A stretch of 64,000 bases of DNA from Isoperla grammatica (Eukaryota > Arthropoda > Insecta > Plecoptera > Perlodidae): positions 23,594,186 to 23,658,185 of the forward strand of contig OX246738.1 in the NCBI GenBank assembly GCA_945910005.1, read 5' to 3'. The notes under the pieces are model-generated. The model saw nothing but the letters and a program-made list of their open reading frames with translations. It had not been told where the DNA came from and made no database searches. The position numbers and the translations under genes are program-made. Of the stretch, positions 1 through 10,911 are shown piece after piece. How positions within the stretch are numbered: position 1 is the stretch's first letter; every line of letters starts with the position of its first letter.

Positions 1-699
1 ATCATCTTACTACATGTCTACATATCTTCATTAAATTCTGTATCGTACACAACATTGTTTATGATTGTACCTATGCTGGGCAAACGTGGTTAGGCCCTAC
101 TATTTATTTATGAAATGGCCACATACAGCATTTTATGCCATTTTTGACCAGTATAACAAGTAATAAATAATAATGATACATAGTGATGATGAAGAAGAAG
201 GTAGGAGGGGAAACCCGGTACTGGCACGCAGTGGCGTAACGCAAATCGCCTGGGCCCCCCCGCAAGAATCGTTTCGGGCCCCCTATATGGGGTTAATTTA
301 GAGCCAAATCTATTACATAACGAAATAAACTTTTATTTGAGCTCTAATACCCCCACACAATCATCTTAAAATTGTTAATATCACAAGAAGCGGTCTTGGC
401 GACGAGCATTCTTGTAACTGGCGAGCCAAGCTGTCAATTATGGCGTCCATGTTCAACTGCTTGATCTGCTCACAGTTCACACTCTATGCTGAGCATACTG
501 AGAGAGCTTTAAGACTGTTTTGAGGTCTCCTCGAATATATACATATATATATATATATATATTTAAATGCAGGATTAAAGAGAGGCCAAAAGGCTAGCAA
601 TATGATAGGTAGAAGGATAGACCCCAACAGCTTACCTGAATTGTAGACCGTGGTGGTATAGAGATAAAGACAACATATATAAAGGACAACACAAGTTTT

Positions 700-734
700 C
701 CGAGACGTTTCGGTACAAGACCTTGATCACTCGG
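700..734 (-). ncRNA. Hammerhead-like motif, mirror copy in left pseudo-LTR
   Basis: This is the exact inverted counterpart of the motif at 1239-1273, with the same stems and the same altered core. It is not independent evidence for the fold because the two pseudo-LTRs are identical. Confidence 0.45.
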
Positions 735-879
735 GAGTAAGAAGACTACTGACTAACTAACCTAACCTATGAACTAAACTAGCTGGCCCTATTGGCTGTT
801 GGGGGGAGGGGGAGAGTGGCAGAAAAAAGGGGTTGGGAGGCTAGGAAGGTGGTGGGGGAAGCAGGGACATAGTTCCTCT

Positions 880-1170
880 TCACCGGATGTTTAAGTTGGG
901 TGGAGTGCAAGATTTAGTTATCCACTGATGGGCCAACTCCCATCTTCGTAGCTCTCCTGGATTGCAGCTGGCAGGAAAAGATTTTATGATCCTGGTGGTG
1001 AAGCATGAATGGAATGGTAAGTCATGTAGTGCTGCATGTTCTGCCACGGGCTTCTCCATGTCTTGTAGGTTTACACTCTGTCTGTGTCCCGTCATACGCA
1101 CACTGAGAGGGGTGGTTGTGAGTCCTACATACTCAGCCGGACAGCGAGTGCATCTGAGCTGGTAAATCAC
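880..1170 (-). pseudogene. GIY-YIG endonuclease domain, C-terminal end of a Penelope-like polyprotein
   Basis: The 96-residue open frame opens with an IYQLRC segment, then a CTRC pair, EYVGLTTTPLSVRMTGHR and a downstream conserved AEH. This is the GIY-YIG layout of Penelope-type endonucleases: an IY..C strand, a C..C knuckle, YVG, and the R...H helix. In the element the domain nicks target DNA for reverse transcription. The frame is open upstream of the first Met (a CNVIYQ reading), and the reverse transcriptase that should precede it is replaced by the inverted pseudo-LTR. I treat it as a remnant. Confidence 0.75.
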
Positions 1171-1238
1171 ATTGTAGCCAATAGGGCCAGCTAGTTTAGT
1201 TCATAGGTTAGGTTAGTTAGTCAGTAGTCTTCTTACTC

Positions 1239-1273
1239 CCGAGTGATCAAGGTCTTGTACCGAAACGTCTCGG
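1239..1273 (+). ncRNA. Hammerhead-ribozyme-like motif in right pseudo-LTR
   Basis: The order of parts matches a type I hammerhead: stem I CCGA, core GTGATCA, an unpaired A, stem II GGT-cttgt-ACC, GAAA, a very short stem III (C/G), GTC, then stem I closing TCGG. Penelope-like elements are known to carry such ribozymes with minimal stem III. The core differs from CUGAUGA by C3 to G and G8 to C, positions that pair with each other in the known structure. Activity is not shown. Confidence 0.5.
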
Positions 1274-2218
1274 AAAACTTGTGTTGTCCTTTATATATGT
1301 TGTCTTTATCTCTATACCACCACGGTCTACAATTCAGGTAAGCTGTTGGGGTCTATCCTTCTACCTATCATATATATATTTAAAGTATTTTAAAATCTCA
1401 ACATCACTTTTCGGTATGTTGCTACTGTGAACAGAACAGTACGAAATAACATGAGGGCCAGTGGCGTATCGAGGAATTCACAGTGGGGAGGGGTTGAACA
1501 TCCTAAGCATGTAGGGGGTCTGGGGCGAAAGTCCCAGCTGGGGGAGGTCAATTCGCCAAAGGCGAATTTTTTCTTCATTGATGACGTTTTACACGCCTGG
1601 AAACACGTTTCAGAATCGGACAATGATACAAGATATAATATGATAGTAGTCCCCCGTCCGGACCCATGGAAGATTCGATATATTCAGGATTCAATATAGT
1701 TGCTTACAGGCAGTGCTGATTGTAAGACGACCGAAAGAGGAACCCCCTAACCTCATCCACCCATAAGTCTTTATAAATATATTCCTTCAAAATTGTCCCA
1801 TTCCTCCAATTTCCTTCCCCGTATGGCCCCGGAGAAGAATAAGTCCAAATTGACAACTTTTAAAATATGACGAAAAAACAAGAGTTGTACTTCTGGCAAG
1901 CCGGGCCCCCCAAGACAACGGGCCCCCCCGCTTCACGGGGGCGGCGGGGGTCTCCTTTACGCCACTGCTGGCACGTAGCTTACTCCTGTCGAAAAGTACC
2001 AAGGGGACCATCGGCTTTACGTCCTACCGAAAGGATGGTGTAACTTTGACCAGGCATATAGGTTCCTCCACTAACCTGGACTGCCAAGCAATTGACGAGA
2101 AGAACGAAGCGGTTACACAAGCTTTCGAACCTTCCAATCTGCTCTAACCAACGGTAACTAGTGTTTCAGAGGAGAGTGGTCACCCATCCACCTCCTGACC
2201 TAGCCTGAGGTTGCTTAA

Positions 2219-2387
2219 AGGTGCATTCACAATCTTTACTAGTACTATGGTTTAATGATTAAGACTAAGCCACAGGCTTCTTTCATTGGCTGAGAGGGAG
2301 AATACTGCGCTCTGATTGGCTGTGACTAAGGTTTGTCTTAGTCTTAATCATTAAACCATAGTACTAGTAAAGATTGTGAATGCACCT
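2219..2387. mobile_element. PIF/Harbinger-type MITE, 169 bp, TSD TAA
   Basis: Inverted ends AGGTGCATTC...GAATGCACCT extend to a near-perfect hairpin of about 55 bp per arm, with TAA on both sides (2216-2218 and 2388-2390). A 3-bp TWA duplication is the PIF/Harbinger hallmark. It has no coding capacity. Confidence 0.75.
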
Positions 2388-2418
2388 TAACTTAGGTGTT
2401 CGTATGGGAACCGGCTAA

Positions 2419-2803
2419 AGGTGGGTTTATGTAACTAAGGTAGTTGGTAGTCTGCAAGACTTTTCATTATGGGCAGGTGTCTTAACTGGTGTTTACATGC
2501 ATACCTAAGAAATTCTTACCAACCAATGGGAAACGGGAAACTCTAACCTAAAAATATCAAACAATAAACACGCGTCTCACATGAAAACAGTTGTCATTGG
2601 CTATAAGTCTTCTCCCGAATTGTAATTGGCTAGAATCCTTACCGAGTCATGTAAGGAATGAATATTGACCATCTCTTGCCGACTTCAGGTAACAGTCTAC
2701 CGATGCTTACATCACTACATAAACGATGGATAAAGAACTCATAAGATTATTACTTGCCGACTACCGAAACCGACTGCCGTAACTGACGTGCATAAACCCA
2801 CCT
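2419..2803. mobile_element. PIF/Harbinger-type MITE, 385 bp, TSD TAA
   Basis: The ends AGGTGGGTTTATG and CATAAACCCACCT are inverted and flanked by TAA (2416-2418 and 2804-2806). It shares the AGGTG terminus with the MITE 31 bp upstream, so the two probably used the same transposase. Confidence 0.75.
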
Positions 2804-2806
2804 TAA

Positions 2807-3997
2807 ACAACCACACGGCTAAATCGTTGGCTATAATATTAGTCGTTGGCTCCCACTTTTAATGCTGTTCCGTTAATAAAGTTTGATTGGGCAGGGGTCA
2901 TACCAAACTAACTTTCCTTCTGACAAGTGGGCAAACATTTACTTTAGCCCCTGTGAACGGAGTCTGCTCTGCTTAGAACTGAAAACTTTTTTTTAACACC
3001 ACGGAATTGAGTACATTTTATATACCATTAGCACAGACACAAGTAATAAAAGTACTTGACACTCACTTGGCAGCCATGGGCATTTGTAAATCATAGATAG
3101 ACCTGTCCTAGTGCTTTGTCGCTATGTCGACACAAACGTCATCGACATCATTTAGGCCTACACTTCGGGCTGCAGATAGATTTGTCGAATTCTAATGTAA
3201 AAAAAAAAAAAACAGCCGGAACTGGGAATCAAATTGTGGACCTTCTCCATTAAAAGCAGGAATAAGCCCACAGTACAAATAAACCACATAAGGTCTTATC
3301 AAATGTTCAAAACTTTGTTTGCATGTCACTCTCAATATTGTGTTGTAATGTCAAAAATAACCAACTTGTGGAACCGAAAACAGTGAAGACTGAGTATTCT
3401 TTATGTAATATTAACTCAGCTCTATTTGCAGGTACTGTACATACATATTTACATACATAAGGAAGTTTGGGAAAAAAGTATCTGCTGCGATAGTTTCGGC
3501 TGTACACATTTTTTCATCCGCCCGTACGAATGTGTTTTTTTTAGGTCTATTTCACCAATAAGTATTCGGGCTTGGACCATCTGTACCCCCCCCCCCCCCC
3601 CCTCCAGTGCAGAAGGTCTGAAAGTGGTTTTGCATACTTTGATATATTGACTTTTGATTTGCACTTACAACATGGTTTTGGTGGGTGCACCCACCAGGGG
3701 TGTCCAAATGTGGTGTCGTAAAAATCTGGGCCATATTAATTGCGGTTGATGATCGTTGAAATTATTTGTGTGTACTGGTACTCTTTAAAGTACTAGATAA
3801 TATAACTTTATTTTCAGGGGTGCACACAACAGGCAAATGAAGCTAGTGCTGCTAGTGTTTATTAAGCTAGTCCCATAACCTATTGGAGTGTTTACTTGAC
3901 TTATTTCCTCCAAAATGGCAGGTAGACCACAGCATTGTCCGTGGAGTGATACAGGTTTCAAACTACAAGTGTGTAAAACTAAAAGATGTAACATGTG
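2807..3997. other. Stretch without a recognisable gene
   Basis: AT-rich DNA with an A-run near 3200 and a C-run near 3587-3602. Short open frames here have no recognisable domain. The stretch at 3210-3275 faintly resembles the B-box half of a tRNA-derived SINE, too weakly to call. Confidence 0.5.
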
Positions 3998-4720
3998 CAG
4001 TGTTGGAAAGTAGCGCGCTAAAAGTAGCGCGCTACCAGTAGCATGCTACTTTTCTTCAGTAGCGGAATGGTAGCGCGCTACTTTAAAAAACGTGGTAGCG
4101 TAGCGAGTAGCATGCAACATTTTTCAAGTAGCGTTAGCGGAAATTGCCGCTCCTTTATTTTCCTTACCTGGCTAAATTTTTTTCAACACGTGACTAACCG
4201 TCACCTAATTCTAAACTCGACAAACCCCCCCCAACTTGACATGGTCGTAAATATCTCCGTGGGTCAATGGTTGATGAGTATTGAGTACTTCAGACGGCCG
4301 ACTACGGTCGGGCGGATGGTCCCGAGTTTGAAAGTTTTCTATTTATTTTACAATGTCTGTTTACCTTCTAGATTAATTTGTTATATTTCCAGATATAATT
4401 ATTATAACGCACTGCTTTTGTATACTAGGTTAATCTATCTACACAATCATCAATAATAAATTAGTATAATGCGCATAAACTTTGTTGTATACAATTATTT
4501 TTAGAATAGTGCAGTGATATTCCCCGATACTTGAAACCACGATGTTTATTTTGTTTGTAGCTTTGCGTGATATGTCATTCTTGTTGTTTTCGAAAAGTAG
4601 CGGGAAAAGTAGCGCACTCCTTTAAAAAAAAAGTAGCGTGAACGGTAGCGCGCTACTTTTTAAGCGGAAGTAGCGGTAGCGTTAGCATGCTACTATAAAA
4701 CAGTAGCGTTTACAACACTG
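3998..4720. mobile_element. hAT-type MITE, 723 bp, with GTAGCGCGCTAC repeats
   Basis: Ends CAGTGTTGGAAAGTAGCG and CGTTTACAACACTG; flanking 8-mers aacatgtg and aaaatgtg agree at 7 of 8 positions. The subterminal regions are packed with GTAGCGCGCTAC palindromes, which look like transposase-binding repeats. No transposase frame is visible. Confidence 0.8.
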
Positions 4721-4927
4721 AAAATGTGACGAATGTTTGGAAAATTAAGAAAGCTTATAAAAACATTTGAGCTTAATTGGGGAATTTCTATAATTGCCTA
4801 TATAACAATAAGGGAAATTAGGTTTTTAATAAAAGGAACCCTACTGGTTTTCTAGTTGGTCTTTGCATGCTACTGGCTTAGGCTAATAAATGTACTCAGT
4901 AGGCTTACAAGTGATCAACTACTACGA

Positions 4928-5419
4928 CAGGGTTGCCACTTTCAAGGATATGATCCTTTTCTCAGGATTTTTAGAGTGTCTCAAGGATAACAGGATTTTG
5001 GGCAAAATCTTAGGATTTTCTACTGTCTTTAAAAAATACATTATAAATATTAATACATTTTTAAAAATTCAGCTAACAAAGCAATGTAGACAGTAAAAGA
5101 ACATCAGTACTAGTAAAAATAAACATAAGTGACTGCATAACATTTCCCGCAAGTGGTAGTTATGGTGAGTAAAAGTAAAACGTTAAAATATATTAGAAGA
5201 AAATTCCGATTCTTATACGTTTCTGGTTCTGCACGTAATGTTGACTAGATTCTCGAAAATCAGGCTGGCATAACATATTTTGGCATGAAACCTGAAAATT
5301 TGTAACATTCCTTCGCAGTTATAATATGCTAATGCTGAATATCCTAACTGTTTTCAAGGATTTCTCAGGTTTTTTTTAGTTTCTTTCAAGGATAAAAAAT
5401 TGACTTGGTGGCAACCCTG
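4928..5419. mobile_element. hAT-type MITE, 492 bp, perfect 8-bp TSD
   Basis: Inverted termini CAGGGTTGCCAC and GTGGCAACCCTG with the duplication tactacga on both sides (4920-4927, 5420-5427). CAAGGAT motifs repeat inside both ends. Noncoding. Confidence 0.88.
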
Positions 5420-5611
5420 TACTACGATAATAAAATAAAATTCCATTTAGCCTCACTCCTCAGACCATTAGCTATAAATGAAACAAATATTTTTCTACAT
5501 GTAGAATATTTGAATATTCTAAATTACATATAACTCTATGGTGGAATATACACGCAGATTACTCATTTTCTATGCATCATATTCTACTGACCCAACCCTG
5601 TAAAAAAAAAA

Positions 5612-5690
5612 AACTCCATGCAGGTAGACACATCTAAATCGGCTCTAGGAGCATGTCTCTTGCAGGAAGGGAAGCTGGTGGTCCTTCTTA
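5612..5690 (+). pseudogene. Ty3/gypsy RNase H fragment
   Basis: The frame starting at 5618 reads MQVDTSKSALGACLLQEGK, which matches the first strand of the gypsy-type RNase H domain (VD.SK.ALGA.LLQ.GK, containing the first catalytic Asp). The similarity stops after about 25 residues. No RT, integrase or LTR is visible nearby. It is a short relic; the remaining sequence from 5428 to 6336 shows nothing else. Confidence 0.6.
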
Positions 5691-8219
5691 ACAGTGCCGA
5701 GTCCAGATTGGTGTGCCCTCTCCACATAACGCATAAAATCACTCGATTACCAGTGTTGCCACGAGACAGAATAGCACAAGCTGCCTTATATGTCACAACT
5801 CGCAACCTTTTTATGTCAAGGCCCAAACGGCTAAAGAGCTTTTATCAAAATAATTATTCTGTTGCACGATCCATCTAGAAAGTCATTTGGAAGACTCTGC
5901 CTATTGATGTTATGCTTCAATAAACAATTAGGCCTGAACAAGTATTTCCAAATGCAAGGAATCGGTTTATTCATTGAGCACTCTCATTTTGTTCTTGTTC
6001 CTATTCTTGTTAAGCTTGATATACATACATTCCTAAGAATAACAAATAGTGATTAACTAGCCATTTCGGTTCACATACAATAACTAGGTTAACGAATGAA
6101 GCGACAACAGTAGCTTGAACATCTGATGGGTTTTTGTTAAACGACTTTAGTTTCCGATTGGATGGACAAAATCTGGAATGGAGGTTTTACTACTAGTACT
6201 GGTACTACAAAAGTTAAAAAAGTTTGTTTTCTTTTCTTTGCCAAAGCGCTAGTTGTTAGCCTTGTCACTACCGATAACTTAAGTTTCATGTGACCATTAA
6301 CACATTTTCCCAGTTCAACTTCAAGCCATAATAATCCATTATTGAGTAGGAACGGATTTTTTTAGTTCCGTTCTTAGGAACTAGTTCCTTTTTTCGAGCC
6401 AGGAACTATAACTTACTTTTACAAATCCCTTTTATAATAACTTGACTGTACAATCTTGAAGGCTGAAAGAGCCAAAACATAGTTTACTTCCAAATGACGG
6501 AAACGGGCAATCTAATTGCATTGTTTCACTCAGATTATTAAAACAATCATCATAGTTGTGATTCCTCCAACCATATTGTATGCGTTCTTTGCAATTTCTT
6601 GGTTTAAAGCATAAAACCAGATACTAAGCATTAACTTGCTTGGAAATGTTGATAGTTCGGGAGCCACCCTTGAAAAATGTTGATATTTCGGGGTGCTAGC
6701 TGCACCCCTGTTGAGGCAGAAATTGCAATACATCATTAGATAGATAAAAGTAATGTGCATAGGCCTATCAAGGCACCGTGCCTTTTTTGCCTCAGTGGTG
6801 CAAACGGAAAATAATCGTATCTAAGTGATGGCACTTACGCGAATTAATGGGCATGCACGGACACGAATGTCGGGTACCATTACCCTTTTATCACAATCAA
6901 TATTGTATGTGTTATATATCAAATGAAAGCTATTAAGACACACAATACAACTGTATAACATTCAAGTAGCTACATTACATACCATGTCATAAAATGTAAT
7001 CAACATCCGGAAATTTATCTTTTTCAATAAGGTAATATCTTATAAGTTTTGTTATGGTACTAAACAAATCGAATTCTAATATACGAAGCATTAATCATAA
7101 CGACCATTTAGTTATTAAAAAGTTATGTCTCTTTCATTTTGTTTGTATTTATGAAATTACGCCAGTAATGAGTAGTTTTCCACGGCAATCTGTAGCTTAT
7201 CCGCAAAGATGGATACGTTTTTGATCTCTTATAATTTGATCAATATGAGAATTTTCTTTAATAAAAGTTCAGTACGTAATACATATCAGTAGATACATGG
7301 TTTTCAACAGTAAAATGCTTGTCTTTTATTATAATTCGGGAATTATGAATTTGTTTATCGTGATAAAAAGAGTTTTTTTAACGATCACACATTTCTCAGT
7401 GAAATAGTAGAAACAACGATAACTTAATAGAAGTAAAAATCAAACAAGAATGATTTCACATTCACATTTAATACACATCCACAATTTGTTTCATCAATGT
7501 GTGTATAACTTACGAGATAAAAATTGGTTTGTGAGATGATGTAGTACAAAATGACATAGTTTCTCGTCTCCAGAAGTTGTGAGGCTCGCTAACTAGCCCC
7601 TAAACGCAGTAGGATATCGGCGGGGGGAGACAGGGTGTAAAGCGGCATGCCAAGGTTGAATAGACTGAATGGGACGGTTGTTGTGACGGAGCGGAAGGTG
7701 GTCTTAAATGAAAATAAAACGATAAAACGATAAACCTTTGCACTTCCACTTGTAATTGATTGTGAGTTTCGACAATTATTTACAAATCTTTCATATAGAA
7801 TAATTAACAATAATCAATGACACATACGAATAATAATAATAATTGCAGTATAAATGACGAATAATAATACTACTTATAGCTTATAGTGAAACAATGTAGG
7901 CAAAAATGTATGGAAGCGAGCGTTTTCAGTCTATACTTATGACAGTACTTTTGTTTTTGTTTGTTATATTTTTCTCGCGATAGCGGTCGAACGGAAAGAA
8001 ATTTTGAGCATCACAAGCTTCTATGTGGATCATTAGTTTCGAGGAAAAATCGTCGAAAAAATAATGCTTACTCGAATTACTATTCTTTCAAACAAATGGT
8101 TAAACGAAAAATCATCTTGTACACAATAGTAGAGGAGCAAAAGGTAACATTTAAGTTCTCGTGCGCCTTTCGTGAAAGAGTATTGCGGTAAACGGTATTC
8201 TGTTACGGCATACCATACG

Positions 8220-8800
8220 AGTATTTTGCACCTACCTGGCAGATCCTGGCACGCTGCAGAGGGCGCCAGGAGCGTCGTGACGTCATAGACACGTTTTAAT
8301 TAATTACTTTTGAACGGTTTATGTCACAGAAAATATCAAGAGGACAATTTTATGATGTCATACTAGATGAGAATTTATAACCTATCTGCCACATTCTGGC
8401 GGGCTGCAGAGGGCGCCAGGAGCGTCGTGACGTCATATACACGTTTGAACTAATAACGTTTGAACGGTTCATGTCACAGAAAATATGTTGGGTACAATTC
8501 TTCTATAAAATACTAAACGAGTATTTTGCACCTACCTGGCACATCCTGGCACGCTGAAGAGGGCGCCAGGAGCGTCATGACGTCATAAACACGTTTTAAT
8601 TAATAACGTTTGAACGGTTCATGTCACAGAAAATGTCAAGGGAACAATTCTATTACGAAATACTATTTGAGTATTTTGCATCTACTTGGCACATCGTGGC
8701 ACGCTGCAGAGGGCGCCAGGAGCGTCGTGACGTCATACACGTTTTCATTAATAACTTTTGAACGGTTCATATCACAGAAAATATCAAGAAGACAATATTA
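8220..8800 (+). repeat. Four 150-bp tandem units with TGACGTCA sites (left arm)
   Basis: The GGGCGCCAGG motif recurs at 8261, 8411, 8561 and 8711, an exact 150-bp period. Each unit carries the palindrome TGACGTCA (8278, 8428, 8578, 8728), the consensus CREB/ATF site, and a TTTGAACGGTT block. The mirror array is at about 11190-11770. In this position the units could be transposase or regulatory binding sites; that is inference. Confidence 0.85.
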
Positions 8801-9094
8801 TAGAAAATTTAAATACAAATCGATTGATATGTACCAATAGGGTAATCATGTAATATTTAAGGGAGAAATTGCTAACAAATAATAATAATTAGATGTGTAT
8901 ATGAAATGCAGGGCATCCCTCATCGTAATATCTATTTATTACTATTTCGGAGTTATAATTGTATCACTGTGAAGGACTTAATAATCGTAGTCATCCCAAC
9001 ATACCCATGGGTATCTGTTGTTTAACAATAATAATAATTATTATTATTGTATACTAGTTACTATTCATAGACTGATTAGTAAAACTCACGTTTG

Positions 9095-10373
9095 CTAGAA
9101 GTTCTCTTCATCTTCATCATCGTCGTCTTCATCCTCATCTCCCGTGTTGTCGGTATTCAAGCACTCTTGTTCCTCGTCTTCAGTAGAACAGCCACAAAGC
9201 TCGGTGCACCTCATGTTATTTTCTTTGCAGCTGCATCTTGACGCACACCTTGATTTCAAGCAGTTGCATTTAACTAGTTGAATGACGGCAGCGGCAGCCG
9301 GTGCAGGTTCGAGGGTTGTCATGACTGCCACATACTCGTTGCTCTCAAGTAGCCATCCGTAGTCTTCGGGTAATAAGTTGATAGGGTTGGCAACCTGGTC
9401 ATTATGCCACACCCAGCATTGATGGTGAGCACCTAGTATGGCTTGGAGATATGCGGCTTTGCTGGGTGAAAGCTTTTGGTGGGTGCTTGGCAAGACTTTT
9501 TGTGAAACATGCGCCATCGAAGGTCAGACACTGATCTCAGTTTAGTGAATGGACAGTACAGTTTGCAAACAAACTTCTTTAGACCACTTATCACGGAGTC
9601 TTTTAGATCAACAGTTAAACCTAGTTCTTTAAATGCTGAAAATATTTCATAGTCGGATTCTCTGAAAGCTTTCCAGCACGAAAGCTTCCCCTTTCCTGAA
9701 AATCCCCCAGTGTTGCCGGAACCACTGAAAGCGTGAAATCCAGTTAGTCCTGAAACTTGATTTTGCCCAAGTGTGTTGTATAGTGACCCAAGTGCTATCC
9801 TTCTATTATTTTCCCCTTTACCTGTAATGAACACAGTATTTTTACAGAGATCGGTGTAACGTCGCAGTAACAGGATAAGGACATCTGTATCTGGGGAAAA
9901 AATAGATATTTGAGTAGCTCCTCGTTTTGTCGCATCTAATGCATGAAGCAACATCTTAGTATCGGTTTTTTCCTGTTCACTATTTAAGTGTGATAGAAGT
10001 GTTATTGTACTTATAGTCTTGTTACTCCATGCGACAACTGGTTGTCGCTCCATGGCCTGTGAGGCTCGAATTATCTTCTGTGAAAAATATTCTGTCCGCT
10101 CATACTTGGTTTTGGTTTGACCAAGTAGTTGTGACATGCTCAAGTGCCCGATTGGCGTGTTATCTGTAATGCGATAAGCTACAGCAGCTTTTCCTCCTTG
10201 CAAGTCTTTCGAGTAGCCGATTTTAATGAAACAGGAATGTCATATCTATCAAATACCACGTGGACCTCTGAAAACTCACTATAACTGTTGTCAATGCGCA
10301 TGACAAGAAGTTTGGCTAGATCCTCACAAGTGCTGGTGTGTGGAAGAATCCGACTGTGAAATATTTTCAGCAT
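9095..10373 (-). pseudogene. Frameshifted copy of a conserved invertebrate DTK/SPDTDV + cysteine-rich protein gene
   Basis: Three overlapping frames form one degenerate reading: a first part with FDRYDIPVSLKSATR; a middle with KTDTKMLLHALDATKRGAT, SPDTDVLILLLRRY, VFITGKG and GKGKLSCWKAF; and a last part with HHQCWVWHND, EDYGWLLE and a CNCLKSRC..RCSC..CTELCGC tail followed by an acidic end. I recognise this as an uncharacterised protein family common in invertebrate genomes and usually repetitive; the acidic DTK and PDTD motifs recall PIN/FEN1-like nucleases, and the cysteine tail resembles CXC/tesmin motifs. Frames change near 10190 and 9470. The N-terminal half of the family is absent. Its position inside an inverted-repeat element suggests it travels with it. 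Confidence 0.6.
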
Positions 10374-10911
10374 TTAAAGAACTAGGTTAAACTGTTGCTC
10401 TAAAAGACTCCGTGATAAGTGGTCTAGAGAAGTTTGTTTGCAAACTGTACTGTCCATTCACTAAACTGAGATCAGTGTCTGACCTTCGATGGCGCATGTT
10501 TCACAAAAAGTCTTGCCAAGCACCCACCAAAAGCTTCCACCCAGCAAAGCCACATATCTCCAAGCCATACTAGGTGCTCACCATCAATGCTGGGTGTGGC
10601 ATAATGACCAGGTTGCCAACCCTATCAACTTATTACCCGAAGACTACGGATGGCTACTTGAGAGCAACGAGTATGTGGCAGTCATGATAACCCTCAAACC
10701 TGCACCGGCTGCCGCTGCCGTCATTCAACTAGTTAAATGCAACTGCTTGAAATCAAGGTGTGCGTCAAGATGCAGCTGCAAAGCAAATAACATGAGGTGC
10801 ACCGAGCTTTGTGGCTGTTCTACTGAAGACGAGGAACAAGAGTGCTTGAATACCGACAACACGGGAGATGAGGATGAAGACGATGATGATGAAGATGAAG
10901 AGAACTTCTAG
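10346..10911 (+). pseudogene. Inverted duplicate of the 3' part of the DTK/CXC gene
   Basis: This plus-strand stretch repeats the C-terminal third of the gene on the minus strand at 9095-9662. It includes the same frame break before the HHQCWVWHND block, the cysteine-rich run and the acidic tail. Residue differences are few (for example SPSKAAY versus PPSKATY). It has no promoter-proximal half and begins abruptly at the arm edge. It is part of the inner inverted repeat and not a separate gene. Confidence 0.8.

Larger units (their letters stand above)
601..1372 (-). mobile_element. Penelope-like element fragment between inverted pseudo-LTRs
   Basis: Two 197-bp arms (601-797 and 1176-1372) are reverse complements with no mismatch that I found, and flank a 378-bp centre encoding a GIY-YIG domain on the minus strand. 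Penelope-like retroelements carry an RT followed by a GIY-YIG endonuclease and are flanked by pseudo-LTRs that can be direct or inverted. The RT part is missing, so this is a truncated or rearranged copy. It sits inside the hAT element at 229-1967. Confidence 0.75.
229..1967. mobile_element. hAT-type DNA element, 1.74 kb, with perfect 8-bp TSD
   Basis: The element begins CAGTGGCGTAA and ends TTTACGCCACTG, and the 8-mer ctggcacg stands on both sides (221-228 and 1968-1975). CAGTG termini plus an 8-bp target-site duplication are typical of hAT elements. G/C-rich blocks (gggcccccc) lie just inside both ends. No transposase is visible, so it is non-autonomous. A Penelope-like fragment (601-1372) and a diverged block starting near 1459 with its own GTGGCGTA motif are nested inside. 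Confidence 0.85.

Noticed and set aside
3205..3275. Possible tRNA-derived SINE
   Set aside because: Only a weak B-box-like TTTGATTCCC on the minus strand; no A-box at the right distance.
4043..4456. 137-codon open frame
   Set aside because: It runs through the GTAGCGCGC repeats of a hAT MITE and has no domain; chance frame.
5618..5878. Longer protein gene continuing after the RNase H motif
   Set aside because: Similarity to gypsy RNase H ends after about 25 residues; the rest is unlike any domain.
9433..10203. Intact single gene in the 256-codon frame
   Set aside because: Family similarity continues in other frames on both sides, so the frame is only the middle of a broken copy.
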